Below, piece by piece: positions 52,407 to 61,695 of a stretch of DNA of 64,000 nt; the first letter of the stretch is position 1, and every line of letters starts with the position of its first letter. The stretch is from JACNKJ01 sp964440095 (GTDB lineage: Bacteria > Krumholzibacteriota > Krumholzibacteriia > JACNKJ01). A model generated the notes under the pieces. That model saw nothing but the letters and a program-made list of their open reading frames with translations. It was not told the origin of the DNA and made no database searches. Position numbers and translations under genes: made by a program. Where the stretch lies: assembly GCA_964440095.1 (NCBI GenBank), contig CAYTPZ010000002.1:1-64000 (forward strand). The letters run 5' to 3'.

Positions 52407-52970
52407 ATGAAGCGCTGCGCCTGGGCGGGTGAGGGTCTGTATCGCGAGTATCACGATCTTGAGTGGGGCGTGCCGCTGCACGATGAGCACAAACTCTTCG
52501 AGTTTCTGATTCTCGAAGGTGTGCAGGCGGGTCTTAGCTGGTCGACTATTCTGAACAAACGCGAAAATTACCGTAAGGCCTTCGCAAATTTCGATCCGCT
52601 CAAGGTGGCTCGATTCAGCGACGCCAAGTTGGAAAAGTTGCTCCTGGAACCTGGCATCGTGCGCAACCGTTTGAAAATTTTCTCGGCTCGACGAAACGCC
52701 AAGGCTTATCTGAGGCTTCAAAAGGAATTCGGAAGCTTCGATGCCTACATCTGGGCCTGGGTGGATGGAAAGCCCATTCAGAATCACTGGAAGACTCTCA
52801 AGGACTTGCCGGCAGAAACGGAACTGTCCCGCACCATCAGCGAAGACTTGAAAGTACGTGACTTCAACTTCGTGGGACCGACAATCGTTTACGCCTTCAT
52901 GCAGGCTGTGGGTATGGTCAACGACCACACAAGCGACTGTTTCCGCCACAAGGAGTGCCAAGTTAAGTGA
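52407..52970 (+). CDS. tag: DNA-3-methyladenine glycosylase I
   Basis: 187 residues. Removes 3-methyladenine from alkylated DNA. CAWAGEGLYREYHDLEWGVP with the early zinc-binding Cys, LEGVQAGLSWSTILNKRENY (catalytic Glu region), and FNFVGPTIVYAFMQAVGMVN with DHTSDCFRH supplying the His/Cys ligands. Its end overlaps the epimerase remnant by 4 bp. Confidence 0.95.
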   Translation: MKRCAWAGEGLYREYHDLEWGVPLHDEHKLFEFLILEGVQAGLSWSTILNKRENYRKAFANFDPLKVARFSDAKLEKLLLEPGIVRNRLKIFSARRNAKAYLRLQKEFGSFDAYIWAWVDGKPIQNHWKTLKDLPAETELSRTISEDLKVRDFNFVGPTIVYAFMQAVGMVNDHTSDCFRHKECQVK

Positions 52971-53212
52971 AGATTCTCGTTCTAGGTGGTACGCATTTCG
53001 TGGACCTCGCGCTGCGCGGCGGCGAAGCCTTGGCGCCGGGGCGTTCCGAACGTTTGGTGCAGTACCTTGACGTGGGCGATCTGCTGAGAGCATGTGGCAA
53101 TGCGACCGGTGGAGACATTCACTTGACCTGGCTCAGCGATGAATTCCTGGAGGATCAGGAAGTCGCGCCATGGTCGGGCCTTCCTATGTGGATACCGGGC
53201 CCCTTGATTTAA
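52967..53212 (+). pseudogene. Internally deleted NAD-dependent epimerase/reductase remnant
   Basis: 81 residues. The start MKILVLGGTHFV is the Rossmann GxxxFV beginning of an extended SDR epimerase, but it joins at once to LALRGGEALAPGRSERLVQY then LDVGDLLRACGNATGG, which in full-length relatives lies some 180 residues further on, and then to LTWLSDEFLEDQEVAPWSGL. It ends at PMWIPGPLI, short of the family's C-terminus. So about 550 bp were deleted in frame and the tail is missing too. Catalytic Tyr-x3-Lys is gone; not expected to be active. Confidence 0.7.
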
Positions 53213-53299
53213 AAGATCAGCTGGAGGGTACTCTCCCTCCGGCTTCCTATTGTCAGCCAGTTTCTATCGGGTTAGCATAGGCGCAGAAAGGTGGATACC

Positions 53300-55672
53300 A
53301 TGATGCGATTTCTCGTCCTGCTCATTTTGACTCCTCTCCTTGCTCTCGCAGAATTGCCCGGCTGGTTGGGTGTCTATTACGACCCGGTTGCGCCGATTCC
53401 ACAGCTGGAATCGGATTTCGACCACGATGCATTACTGGGCGCGGCCAGTGGACTTCGTCTGAGTGTGGTGTTCCCCGATTCGCCCGCGGAACTGGGCGGT
53501 CTGCTACCGGGCGATCTTATTTTCGCCATCGATGGTGAGCCTTTCAAAGTGCCCGCCGATCAGATTCGCCAAGATTTCCGAGCCCGCATGGATGGCAGGG
53601 CTGTGGGCGAGAAGGTGCGCTTCCACTTGGTACGCGATGCCTTGGATCGAGAGCTGAGTGGCGGGGAGAAGACGTTCTGGGATGACCCTGAAACCTATCT
53701 CGAGTCAATGCCCAACGGCTCAGAGCTGAGTGCGACCGTGATCAAAGAGCAACGTGTTTTCGATGTGGTGCTGGCGCTGGGTCCACGACCTGAAGCGAAC
53801 TGGCCTGCGCCCAGGCCCAACGATGAGATCTATCCGCCGGCTCGATTTCCACCTGTGATTCTCGAGGCCATCACCGATTCTCTTGCAGGTCGCGAAGGCG
53901 TGGCTGCAGATCGCGCCGACCTCCTTGAGCGATTGGCTGCGACCCAGAATACGGCCGATCCTTTCAGGCTCGACCCGGTTATCTATGCCATGCGCGAACC
54001 GTTTCGCATGGGAAGTCTGACGCACTATTACCAAGTTCGCGCCAGAAACTGCTACTCAGCCAAGACCACCCTGGATCTCGCTTCAACTTGGATGGACTCC
54101 CAGCCTCATCGGCCTATTCCCACACGCCAACTACCTCGAAACTTCGAAGAATTGCTAAAAGACATCCGGTCCACTCTTGAGAGGGCCGGGGACGAAGTGG
54201 ATAGGGCTTTCCAGAATCTAAGTCAGGAAGATCGCGATTTTCTATTGGAACAACGTTGGGTGCTTCCCAAGGTTTTTGCCGAAGACATCTACATTCATTT
54301 CGACGAAGACCGGGATCGCTTTCGAAGGAATCAGCGCATCCTCAAGTTGGCGGAGCAGGTTGACCAGAGCTCTCTGCAGGTTGCGGCGCAGATTGCCTCC
54401 TCCTTGCAGGGGGATGGCTGGATCGCCGCGGCGGAGAAAATAGTCCGTGATCATTTCGCCGATGAGTTGCATCAGGCGGTTCTCCATGAAGAAGTCGCCG
54501 CTCCAGGCCGCATTTTGATAGGGGGCGAAGGCGCGCATTGGTATCGGGAGAAGGATTACGCCTTCATTCTCGATCTGGCCGGTGACGATTTCTACACCGG
54601 CAATGCAGGCGCAAATTCCGCCTGGGATGTACCCGTTTCGCTCTGCATCGACCTGGCCGGCGACGACGCCTATGAGAGCAGCACGCCTTGCAATCAAGGA
54701 GCCGGCTCATTGGGCGTTGGCGGATTGTTGGACAGGGCCGGTAACGATCGCTACACAGGCATCCAGTTTTGCCAGGGTACAGGTTACCTGGGTATCGGCT
54801 GGCTTGCGGACATGTCGGGCCACGATCGATTCCGCGGTCGCAGTTTCTGCCAGGGAGTCGGACTCTTCGGCGCGGGTGTTATCATCGAGGCCGAGGGTGA
54901 CGATCGATACGAAGGCGACGTCCATGTGCAAGCCTGCGGTCTCGCCGGTGGCGTGGGTCTGATCTTCGACCATCTAGGCAACGACGAGTACTATGCCAAG
55001 GGTCTCTATCCTACCGGTTATGGTGATGAGGGCATCTTCGACGCCTGGAGCCAGGGCTCGGCCACGGGTTTTCGCACCCTGGCCTCGGGCGGCATGGCTC
55101 TTCTCTATGACGGCGGCGGTGAAGACCTGATGGAAGCGGGTAATTTTTCCCAGGGCGGCGGCTACTACCACGGCTGGGGAATCCTGTTTGCGGGCGGCAA
55201 TGAAAACGATCGCTATATCGGCTCACGATACAATCAAGGATTCGCGGCCCATCAAGCTCTGGGCAGTTTCATCGAAGTGGGCGGCGACGATCTGTATCAA
55301 ACTCGCCAGGGTGTTGCCCAGGGATTGGCCTGGGATGAATGCGCCACGCTCTTCATCGACAGCAAGGGCGACGATCGATACGAAGGCGGCACCTTCTTTT
55401 CACAGGGAGCTTCGGCGCACAACAGCCTTTGCGTTTTCCTGGATGGTGGCGGTCGAGACCATTACCTTTATGCTCCGGGCCCCGCTCGCGCCGGCACCAA
55501 CGACTATCATGGCGGCACGAGCCTTTCCCTGTTCATCGATGAGAAGGGCCGGGATAATGTTTATCAGCTATGGGATGCTCCGGCCGGCGGCTACGGCTAT
55601 CAACCCGAACATGGATTCTGGCTTGATCTGGAAGGCTCTCTCGCGGGAGCCCTGGAGGAGTTGCAGCCTTGA
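53300..55672 (+). CDS. Secreted PDZ protein with a 12-copy G-D/N-D-x-Y repeat array
   Basis: 790 residues from the ATG at 53300 (AAAGG just upstream; a GTG three codons earlier is possible). Signal peptide MMRFLVLLILTPLLALA. A PDZ-like domain covers about 20-150 (VVFPDSPAELGGLLPGDLIF). A helical region (about 190-400) follows with no known family. Residues about 415-780 hold some twelve repeats of 22-35 residues centred on xxG[DN]DxYxG (LAGDDFYTG, RAGNDRYTG, AEGDDRYEG, SKGDDRYEG), each usually followed by [FY]xQGxG and a GxGxLxD turn. The pattern suggests a beta-solenoid, maybe metal-binding. Function unknown. Confidence 0.8.
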   Translation: MMRFLVLLILTPLLALAELPGWLGVYYDPVAPIPQLESDFDHDALLGAASGLRLSVVFPDSPAELGGLLPGDLIFAIDGEPFKVPADQIRQDFRARMDGRAVGEKVRFHLVRDALDRELSGGEKTFWDDPETYLESMPNGSELSATVIKEQRVFDVVLALGPRPEANWPAPRPNDEIYPPARFPPVILEAITDSLAGREGVAADRADLLERLAATQNTADPFRLDPVIYAMREPFRMGSLTHYYQVRARNCYSAKTTLDLASTWMDSQPHRPIPTRQLPRNFEELLKDIRSTLERAGDEVDRAFQNLSQEDRDFLLEQRWVLPKVFAEDIYIHFDEDRDRFRRNQRILKLAEQVDQSSLQVAAQIASSLQGDGWIAAAEKIVRDHFADELHQAVLHEEVAAPGRILIGGEGAHWYREKDYAFILDLAGDDFYTGNAGANSAWDVPVSLCIDLAGDDAYESSTPCNQGAGSLGVGGLLDRAGNDRYTGIQFCQGTGYLGIGWLADMSGHDRFRGRSFCQGVGLFGAGVIIEAEGDDRYEGDVHVQACGLAGGVGLIFDHLGNDEYYAKGLYPTGYGDEGIFDAWSQGSATGFRTLASGGMALLYDGGGEDLMEAGNFSQGGGYYHGWGILFAGGNENDRYIGSRYNQGFAAHQALGSFIEVGGDDLYQTRQGVAQGLAWDECATLFIDSKGDDRYEGGTFFSQGASAHNSLCVFLDGGGRDHYLYAPGPARAGTNDYHGGTSLSLFIDEKGRDNVYQLWDAPAGGYGYQPEHGFWLDLEGSLAGALEELQP

Positions 55673-56238
55673 AGATACCCGAAGACATGAGGCGACTACT
55701 CGTCATCGGGACAAGCTGTTCCGGCAAGACGACCATGGCGTCCTCTCTTTCGGAAATCTTGAGCTGCCGACATGTTGAACTCGACCGACTCTACTGGCTC
55801 CCGGGTTGGCGCAATCGCGAAGTGGAAGAGTTTCGCGAACTCACACGTCGCGAGGTAAGCGGCTCCTGCTGGGTGGTGGACGGCAACTACAGCTTCGTGC
55901 GGGACATCACCCTTAGCAGAGCCACGGCCGTGATCTGGCTAAACTACTCTTTTCCGCGCGTATTCTGGCGAGCCCTCCGCCGAACCACGCAGCGTGTCTA
56001 TAGTCAGGATGAGCTTTTCGCCGGGAACCGGGAGAGCTTTCGGCAGTCCTTTTTGAGCAAGGACTCGATTCTCTGGTGGGTGATCACTACCTGGCGCAGG
56101 CGCAAGCGCGAGTACGCGCGATTGGCGAAGCATCCCCATCATCCGCCTTTTGTGAAATTGTGTCATCCCCGCGATGCCGAGATCTTTCTCGACAAACTTC
56201 AGGAGCGCGACTGGAAACCCTGCGAGGAGCAAGAATGA
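55669..56238 (+). CDS. P-loop kinase (FlaR/adenylate-kinase-like)
   Basis: 189 residues. Walker A GTSCSGKTTMASSLSEIL near the start, HVELDRLYWLPGWRNREVEE and GSCWVVDGNYSFVRDITL are typical of the small topology-modulation/FlaR-type kinases; the lid region is Arg-rich (FWRALRRTTQRVYSQ; WRRRKREYARLAKHP). Substrate unknown. The TTG at 55669 overlaps the upstream stop and has GGAGGAG at a good distance; the ATG at 55687 is the alternative. Overlaps ddl by 4 bp. Confidence 0.83.
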   Translation: MKIPEDMRRLLVIGTSCSGKTTMASSLSEILSCRHVELDRLYWLPGWRNREVEEFRELTRREVSGSCWVVDGNYSFVRDITLSRATAVIWLNYSFPRVFWRALRRTTQRVYSQDELFAGNRESFRQSFLSKDSILWWVITTWRRRKREYARLAKHPHHPPFVKLCHPRDAEIFLDKLQERDWKPCEEQE

Positions 56239-57170
56239 ACGTGACGGCTCTCATCGGCGGAAGCTCTGCCGAGCGTGAGGTGAGTTTGGCCACGGGCGCG
56301 GCCATCGAGGCGGCCTTGCGTGGGCTCGGCCACGACAGCTCCTCGCTGGATCCCAGCGAGGAAAACTGGCAGTCACGATTGTCGGCGGCCAAGCCCGATC
56401 TTGTATTCATCGCCCTCCACGGAGGAGCGGGAGAAGACGGCCGTATTCAGGCCGAGTTGGAATCCATGGGCCTTGCCTACACGGGCAGCGATCCCGCATC
56501 CAGCGATTTGGCCATGGACAAACAGGCCTCCAAGGATCGGGCTAGAGCCCTGGGCCTGCTTACTCCGGAATCACAACGTTTCAGGCTGGACGACACCGAA
56601 CGCGCCAGTCCGGCCACGGTTATGGATCTGGCGGAAGTCGTTGAGAGCCGCATCGGATATCCTATGGTGGCCAAACCAAATCGCGAGGGATCCAGCGTGG
56701 GCTTGGCGGTGATGTTCAATCGGGAAGATGCCTCGCTCAAGTTGCCAAGGACCATTCGTTCTTCGGCGGACATCCTCTTCGAGCGATACATACCCGGGCG
56801 CGAATTGACGGTGGCGATTCTTGGCGACCGTGCCCTGCCGGGGGTGGAGATTCTACCTGAGAGCGGACTCTACGACTATGAACACAAATACAGCTCGGGC
56901 AAATCCCAGTACCAGTGTCCGGCGCAACTGCCGGAAGGACTGCGCGAGGAGATGGAGCGACAGGGCCTGGCCATCTTCAAAGACCTGGGTTGCCGCGATC
57001 TCGGGCGAGTGGATTTTCGTGGCGACGAGGATGGGCGCCTCTGGTTTCTGGAAGCCAATACCATTCCCGGCATGACCGAGACCAGCCTGGTGCCCATGGC
57101 CGCAGCGGCCGTCGGTCTTGACTTCCCGGGCCTTGTGGCGGAAATTGCTCGTCTCGCTTTGGAAAGGTAG
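56235..57170 (+). CDS. ddl: D-alanine--D-alanine ligase
   Basis: 311 residues, the usual Ddl length. Makes D-Ala-D-Ala for peptidoglycan. ALIGGSSAEREVSLATGAAI, FIALHGGAGEDGRIQAELES, AKPNREGSSVGLAVM (ATP-grasp lysine and Ser loop) and EANTIPGMTETSLVPMAA are diagnostic. The ATG overlaps the kinase stop (ATGA); btpA follows after 2 bases. Confidence 0.97.
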   Translation: MNVTALIGGSSAEREVSLATGAAIEAALRGLGHDSSSLDPSEENWQSRLSAAKPDLVFIALHGGAGEDGRIQAELESMGLAYTGSDPASSDLAMDKQASKDRARALGLLTPESQRFRLDDTERASPATVMDLAEVVESRIGYPMVAKPNREGSSVGLAVMFNREDASLKLPRTIRSSADILFERYIPGRELTVAILGDRALPGVEILPESGLYDYEHKYSSGKSQYQCPAQLPEGLREEMERQGLAIFKDLGCRDLGRVDFRGDEDGRLWFLEANTIPGMTETSLVPMAAAAVGLDFPGLVAEIARLALER

Positions 57171-57172
57171 TC

Positions 57173-57952
57173 ATGAAAACACTCTACGGAATGATCCACT
57201 TGGCCCCGCTGCCGGGCAGCCCTTCGGGTCTGCTCAGCCTGGATGCCATTGAAGAACGGGCTCTGAGGGATGCGTCCCACTTTGCCGCTGCGGGCTTCAC
57301 GGGGATCATGGTGGAGAATTACGGCGATGTTCCCTTCCACGCCGAAGCTGTGGGCGCCGAGACCGTGGCCCAGATGACTCGTATTGCCCGGGCCCTGCAC
57401 CTGGCCCTCCCCGAACTGGCCCTGGGTGTGAATGTTCTCCGCAACGACGGCGAGGCGGCCCTGGCCGTGGCCGAGGCGGCTGGCGCGGATCTCATTCGCG
57501 TGAATGTGCTTTCGGGTATTTCCAACTCCGACCAAGGTCCACTAGTGGGGCGGGCCGCGGAAATACTGCGATTGCGACGCAGGCTCGACAGCTCCATTCG
57601 CATTTTTGCCGATGTGGATGTTAAGCACGCGGTTATGGCTTCACACAGCGACGCCGTTCACCAGGCCGAAGATCTGGCAGAGCGGGCGGGGGCCGATGCC
57701 CTGATCGTGTCGGGCCGGTCCACGGCATCGCTTCCGGACCAGGAGTTGCTTAAGCGTCTGCGAGCGCGATTTGATACCTTTCCTATTATTATTGGTAGCG
57801 GCCTCAATCTGGAAAATGCTTCAGACCTGTTGGTCACGGCCGATGGCGCCATCGTCGGTTCTTCATTGAAGGTCGGTGGCCGTACCGAAAACCCCGTGGA
57901 TCCCTCGCGCGCGAAGGCGCTTTCCGAGGCGGTTCGAAAGCTCGAGGAGTAA
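57173..57952 (+). CDS. BtpA/SgcQ-family protein
   Basis: 259 residues. MIHLAPLPGSPSG, TGIMVENYGDVPFHAEAVGA, GVNVLRNDGEAALAVAEAAG and ALIVSGRSTASLPDQELLKR are typical of BtpA, a TIM-barrel family named for photosystem I stability in cyanobacteria but widespread in non-photosynthetic bacteria, where its role is unknown. Sits between ddl and cysS with 2- and 3-base gaps, so it is part of the same operon. Confidence 0.92.
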   Translation: MKTLYGMIHLAPLPGSPSGLLSLDAIEERALRDASHFAAAGFTGIMVENYGDVPFHAEAVGAETVAQMTRIARALHLALPELALGVNVLRNDGEAALAVAEAAGADLIRVNVLSGISNSDQGPLVGRAAEILRLRRRLDSSIRIFADVDVKHAVMASHSDAVHQAEDLAERAGADALIVSGRSTASLPDQELLKRLRARFDTFPIIIGSGLNLENASDLLVTADGAIVGSSLKVGGRTENPVDPSRAKALSEAVRKLEE

Positions 57953-57955
57953 GTC

Positions 57956-59392
57956 ATGTCTCTGCATGTGTACGATCCCATCCGCAAAAAGAAGGTCGAG
58001 TTCCAGCCCGTCCAAGACGGCAAGGTGGGAATGTACTTCTGCGGCATGACTGTTCAGGGTGAACCCCATGTGGGACACATGCTTGCGGCTCTCACAGGCG
58101 ATATGGTTCGTCGCTATCTGGAGTACAAGGGCTTCGAAGTCACCTTGGCCCAGAACTTCACGGATATCGACGATAAGATCCTGGCCAAGGCGGCCGAGGA
58201 GGGCGTGAGCTATCAGGAAGTGGCCCAGCGGAACATCGACCTGTTCTTCAAATTCTCCGATGCCCTGAACATTCAGCACGCGACGGTCTATCCCAAAGCC
58301 ACCGAGCACATTGCGGAGATGCACGAGATCATCGAGAAGCTCATTGAGAAGGGTCACGCCTACGAGTCCAATGGTGACGTCTATTATAATGTGAAGAGCT
58401 TCGACGACTACGGCCGTCTTTCCGGACGCCGGGTCAACGAGCTGAGATCCGGCGTGCGTGTGGATGTGGAAGACGGCAAGCGCGACGACCTGGATTTCGC
58501 TCTCTGGAAGAGCGTTCCCAAGGATGAGCCCGGCTTTGATAGCCCTTGGGGCTGGGGGCGCCCGGGCTGGCATATCGAGTGCTCGGCCATGAGTATGAAG
58601 TACTGCGGCCAAACCCTCGATTTCCATGGCGGCGGTCTGGATCTGAAGTTTCCCCATCACGAGAACGAGCGCGCCCAGAGCGAGGCGGCCACGGGCCAGA
58701 CCTTCTCTAACGCGTGGCTGCACAATGGGATGGTGACGGTCCACGGCGAGAAGATGAGCAAATCCGATGGGAATTACGTGTCCATGACCCAGCTTCTCGA
58801 GTGGTACGAGCCCGAGACGGTGCGCTTCTACCTGCTTTCCACGCACTTCCGCAGTCGGGCCGAATTCGACCGCGAACAGCTGGATCGGGCCGGTGTCAGC
58901 CTGGATCGTATCAGCGAATTCAGTTTGGGTCTGCACGAGCGCCTGGCCAAGTCGCCCGAGAACATGGAAGTGCAATCCGAAGCAGGACAGGCACTTGTAG
59001 CTGCCTCGGCCCAGGCTCTTGAGCGTTGGACCGAGGCCATGGACGACGATTTCAACACGGGCGGAGCTATCGGCCACATTTTCGAGCTGGTGAAGGAGTT
59101 CAATCGCCTGGTGGCCGAAGACGACCAGGGCCTTTCGGCCGACCGCCGAGGTCTTGAGGCTGCCCGGTCGGCCCTGGAAACCATGGCTGGCGTTCTTGGA
59201 TTGTTCAAGGACGGTCTTCCGAAAGAGCGGCAACTCGAAGCACCCGAAGAGCTTATGCAGTGGGTTGCCGATCGCGAGGCCGCCCGGGCCGCAAAGGATT
59301 GGGCCGAAGCCGATCGTCTCCGCGATCTTGTGGCCGAAGCCGGATTCGAAATCATGGATGGCGCGGGTGGAAGTCAGGTTAGGAAGCGTTAA
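57956..59392 (+). CDS. cysS: Cysteinyl-tRNA synthetase
   Basis: 478 residues. Charges tRNA-Cys. MYFCGMTVQGEPHVGHM holds the zinc-binding Cys and the HIGH-type motif (HVGH), GRPGWHIECSAMSMKYCG supplies other zinc ligands, and GEKMSKSDGNYVSM is the KMSKS loop. The C-terminal RDREAAR-type helix (WVADREAARAAKDWAEADRL) is present. Last gene of the operon; its TAA is also the first part of a heptad repeat. Confidence 0.96.
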   Translation: MSLHVYDPIRKKKVEFQPVQDGKVGMYFCGMTVQGEPHVGHMLAALTGDMVRRYLEYKGFEVTLAQNFTDIDDKILAKAAEEGVSYQEVAQRNIDLFFKFSDALNIQHATVYPKATEHIAEMHEIIEKLIEKGHAYESNGDVYYNVKSFDDYGRLSGRRVNELRSGVRVDVEDGKRDDLDFALWKSVPKDEPGFDSPWGWGRPGWHIECSAMSMKYCGQTLDFHGGGLDLKFPHHENERAQSEAATGQTFSNAWLHNGMVTVHGEKMSKSDGNYVSMTQLLEWYEPETVRFYLLSTHFRSRAEFDREQLDRAGVSLDRISEFSLGLHERLAKSPENMEVQSEAGQALVAASAQALERWTEAMDDDFNTGGAIGHIFELVKEFNRLVAEDDQGLSADRRGLEAARSALETMAGVLGLFKDGLPKERQLEAPEELMQWVADREAARAAKDWAEADRLRDLVAEAGFEIMDGAGGSQVRKR

Positions 59393-59479
59393 CCGCTGAC
59401 CGCCAGAAGACTTCTTTTTCGGCTCCGGAGAGGGTGTTTTTCTTGCGGTTAGCGGCTAGCCGTCAGCGGTTGGCGGCCC
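59389..59479. repeat. Heptad repeats in inverted arrangement after cysS
   Basis: 59389-59404 reads TTAACCG-CTGACCG-CC; 59445-59479 holds five heptads on the opposite sense (GCGGTTA, GCGGCTA, GCCGTCA, GCGGTTG, GCGGCCC). The two blocks are complementary over about 12 bases (AACCGCTGACGG-like), so a hairpin could form after cysS and act as a transcription end. TTTTT runs lie between them. The tRNA-tuf promoter begins 22 bases further on. Confidence 0.85.
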
Positions 59480-59500
59480 TAGCTTTTTTCTGCTATCCCC

Positions 59501-59530
59501 TTGACACTTTTCGACTTTCCACTTTAATAT
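59501..59530 (+). promoter_or_regulatory. Sigma-70-type promoter of the tRNA-tuf operon
   Basis: Consensus -35 TTGACA (59501-59506) and a -10 of TAATAT (59525-59530) or the overlapping TTAATA, at 17-18 bases. It is about 130 bases ahead of the first tRNA, suited to a strongly expressed stable-RNA operon. The 127 bases between hold no recognised gene. Confidence 0.75.
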
Positions 59531-59657
59531 GCGCCTCCGGCGTTTTGTGCCGGTAGTCGGACAGGTGTGGGCGCGGACTCCACAATCCATCTAGCATAGA
59601 GGTCCTTCTCAATCCCTCATTGGGAGAGAGGGACATTTGCGCGTAGTGCGCATGAAT

Positions 59658-59730
59658 GCTGGCGTAGCTCAACTGGTAGAGCTTCTCACTTGTAATGAGA
59701 AGGTTGGGGGTTCAAGTCCTCTCGCCAGCT
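59658..59730 (+). tRNA. tRNA-Thr (anticodon UGU)
   Basis: Acceptor arms GCTGGCG/CGCCAGC pair fully; anticodon stem TCTCA/TGAGA with loop CTTGTAA gives anticodon TGT (59691-59693). T-loop TTCAAGT. The discriminator T is followed by CC but not A. Confidence 0.95.
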
Positions 59731-59751
59731 CCTGATCGGCGGAGTTTTTTT

Positions 59752-59833
59752 GGAGGGGTTCCCGAGTGGTCAAAGGGATCAGACTGTAAATCTGACGGCG
59801 AAGCCTTCGGAGGTTCAAATCCTCCCCCCTCCA
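59752..59833 (+). tRNA. tRNA-Tyr (anticodon GUA)
   Basis: Class II tRNA with a long variable arm. Acceptor GGAGGGG/CCCCTCC; anticodon stem TCAGA/TCTGA with loop CTGTAAA, anticodon GTA; variable hairpin near CGGCGAAGCC; T-loop TTCAAAT. CCA is not encoded. Confidence 0.95.
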
Positions 59834-59870
59834 CCGACCCGGCAGCGAGGATGAAACCGAGCTGCTTTTT

Positions 59871-59944
59871 GCGGGAATAGCTCAGCTGGCTAGAGCATCA
59901 GCCTTCCAAGCTGAGGGTCGCGGGTTCGAATCCCGTTTCCCGCT
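59871..59944 (+). tRNA. tRNA-Gly (anticodon UCC)
   Basis: Acceptor GCGGGAA/TTCCCGC; anticodon loop CTTCCAA within CAGC...GCTG gives anticodon TCC; T-loop TTCGAAT. CCA is not encoded. Confidence 0.95.
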
Positions 59945-59962
59945 CCGTTGTTGAAACAGGGT

Positions 59963-60035
59963 GCCCAGGTAGCTCAGTCGGTAGAGCACATCCTTGGTAA
60001 GGATGAGGTCGTCAGTTCAAATCTGATCCTGGGCT
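59963..60035 (+). tRNA. tRNA-Thr (anticodon GGU)
   Basis: Acceptor GCCCAGG/CCTGGGC; anticodon stem CATCC/GGATG with loop TTGGTAA gives anticodon GGT; T-loop TTCAAAT. The order Thr-Tyr-Gly-Thr before tuf is the same as the E. coli thrU-tyrU-glyT-thrT-tufB unit. Confidence 0.95.
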
Positions 60036-60107
60036 CCGCCTTTCTGCAATCCCGCGCCGCGGATAGAGGTGCGGCTCATCCAACGATCCTTAGGAGGTCG
60101 ACTCGCC

Positions 60108-61298
<1,191 letters not shown>

Positions 61299-61310
61299 GG
61301 GAGCCGCGAG

Positions 61311-61460
61311 ATGCGAGAAATCGTTAAGCTACGTTGCACCAAGTGCGAGAAGCACTGGTACACGACTATGAAAAACAAGCGGCTTCACCCGGACCGAATC
61401 GAGCAGAAGAAGTACTGCCCGCGGGACCGGGAGCACACGGTTTTCAAGGAAGCAAGATAA
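61311..61460 (+). CDS. rpmG: Ribosomal protein L33
   Basis: 49 residues: MREIVKLRCTKCEKHWYTTM then KNKRLHPDRIEQKKYCPRDR and EHTVFKEAR. The first zinc pair (CTKC) is present; the second, normally C-P-x-C, is C-P-R-D, so one ligand has become Asp. GGGAG lies just before the ATG, 12 bases after tuf. Short, but position and sequence make it secure. Confidence 0.93.
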   Translation: MREIVKLRCTKCEKHWYTTMKNKRLHPDRIEQKKYCPRDREHTVFKEAR

Positions 61461-61462
61461 AC

Positions 61463-61534
61463 GCTAACCGCTATCCGCTTTCCGCAAGCCGCCAGAGAGC
61501 GGTCGGCGGTTGGCGGTCGACGGTAAGCGGTTAG
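61463..61534. repeat. Heptad repeats forming a long imperfect hairpin before tRNA-Trp
   Basis: Left arm 61463-61493 (GCTAACC, GCTATCC, GCTTTCC, GCAAGCC, GCC) and right arm 61499-61534 (GCGGTCG, GCGGTTG, GCGGTCG, ACGGTAA, GCGGTTAG) are near-complementary with a short loop. It fills the whole gap between rpmG and tRNA-Trp, its last two bases being the first of the tRNA. It may aid end formation or processing. Confidence 0.9.
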
Positions 61535-61606
61535 GCCAGTAGCTCTAATTGGTAGAGCGCCGGTCTCCAAAACCGGATGTTGGGGGTTCGAATCCCTCCT
61601 GGCCTG
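61533..61606 (+). tRNA. tRNA-Trp (anticodon CCA)
   Basis: Acceptor AGGCCAG/CTGGCCT; anticodon stem CCGGT/ACCGG with loop CTCCAAA gives anticodon CCA; T-loop TTCGAAT. The location between rpmG and secE is conserved in many bacteria. Followed by CC, not CCA. Confidence 0.95.
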
Positions 61607-61614
61607 CCTGGTGG

Positions 61615-61680
61615 AGTCGCCAGTCGCAAGTCGCAAGTCGCCAGGGAAACATGGAGACTCGAGACTGGAGACTGGAGACA
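61615..61680. repeat. Two further heptad arrays between tRNA-Trp and secE
   Basis: Four copies of AGTCGC[AC] at 61615-61642, then four of [GC]GAGAC[TA] at 61653-61680 (GGAGACT, CGAGACT, GGAGACT, GGAGACA). Different words from the AGCGGTT family but the same 7-bp period. Confidence 0.9.
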
Positions 61681-61695
61681 AAGAAAGGACCCGAG

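Noticed and set aside
59731..59751. Terminator between tRNA-Thr and tRNA-Tyr (T-run at 59745-59751)
   Set aside because: No stem of useful length precedes the T-run and the tRNA order matches a conserved single operon.
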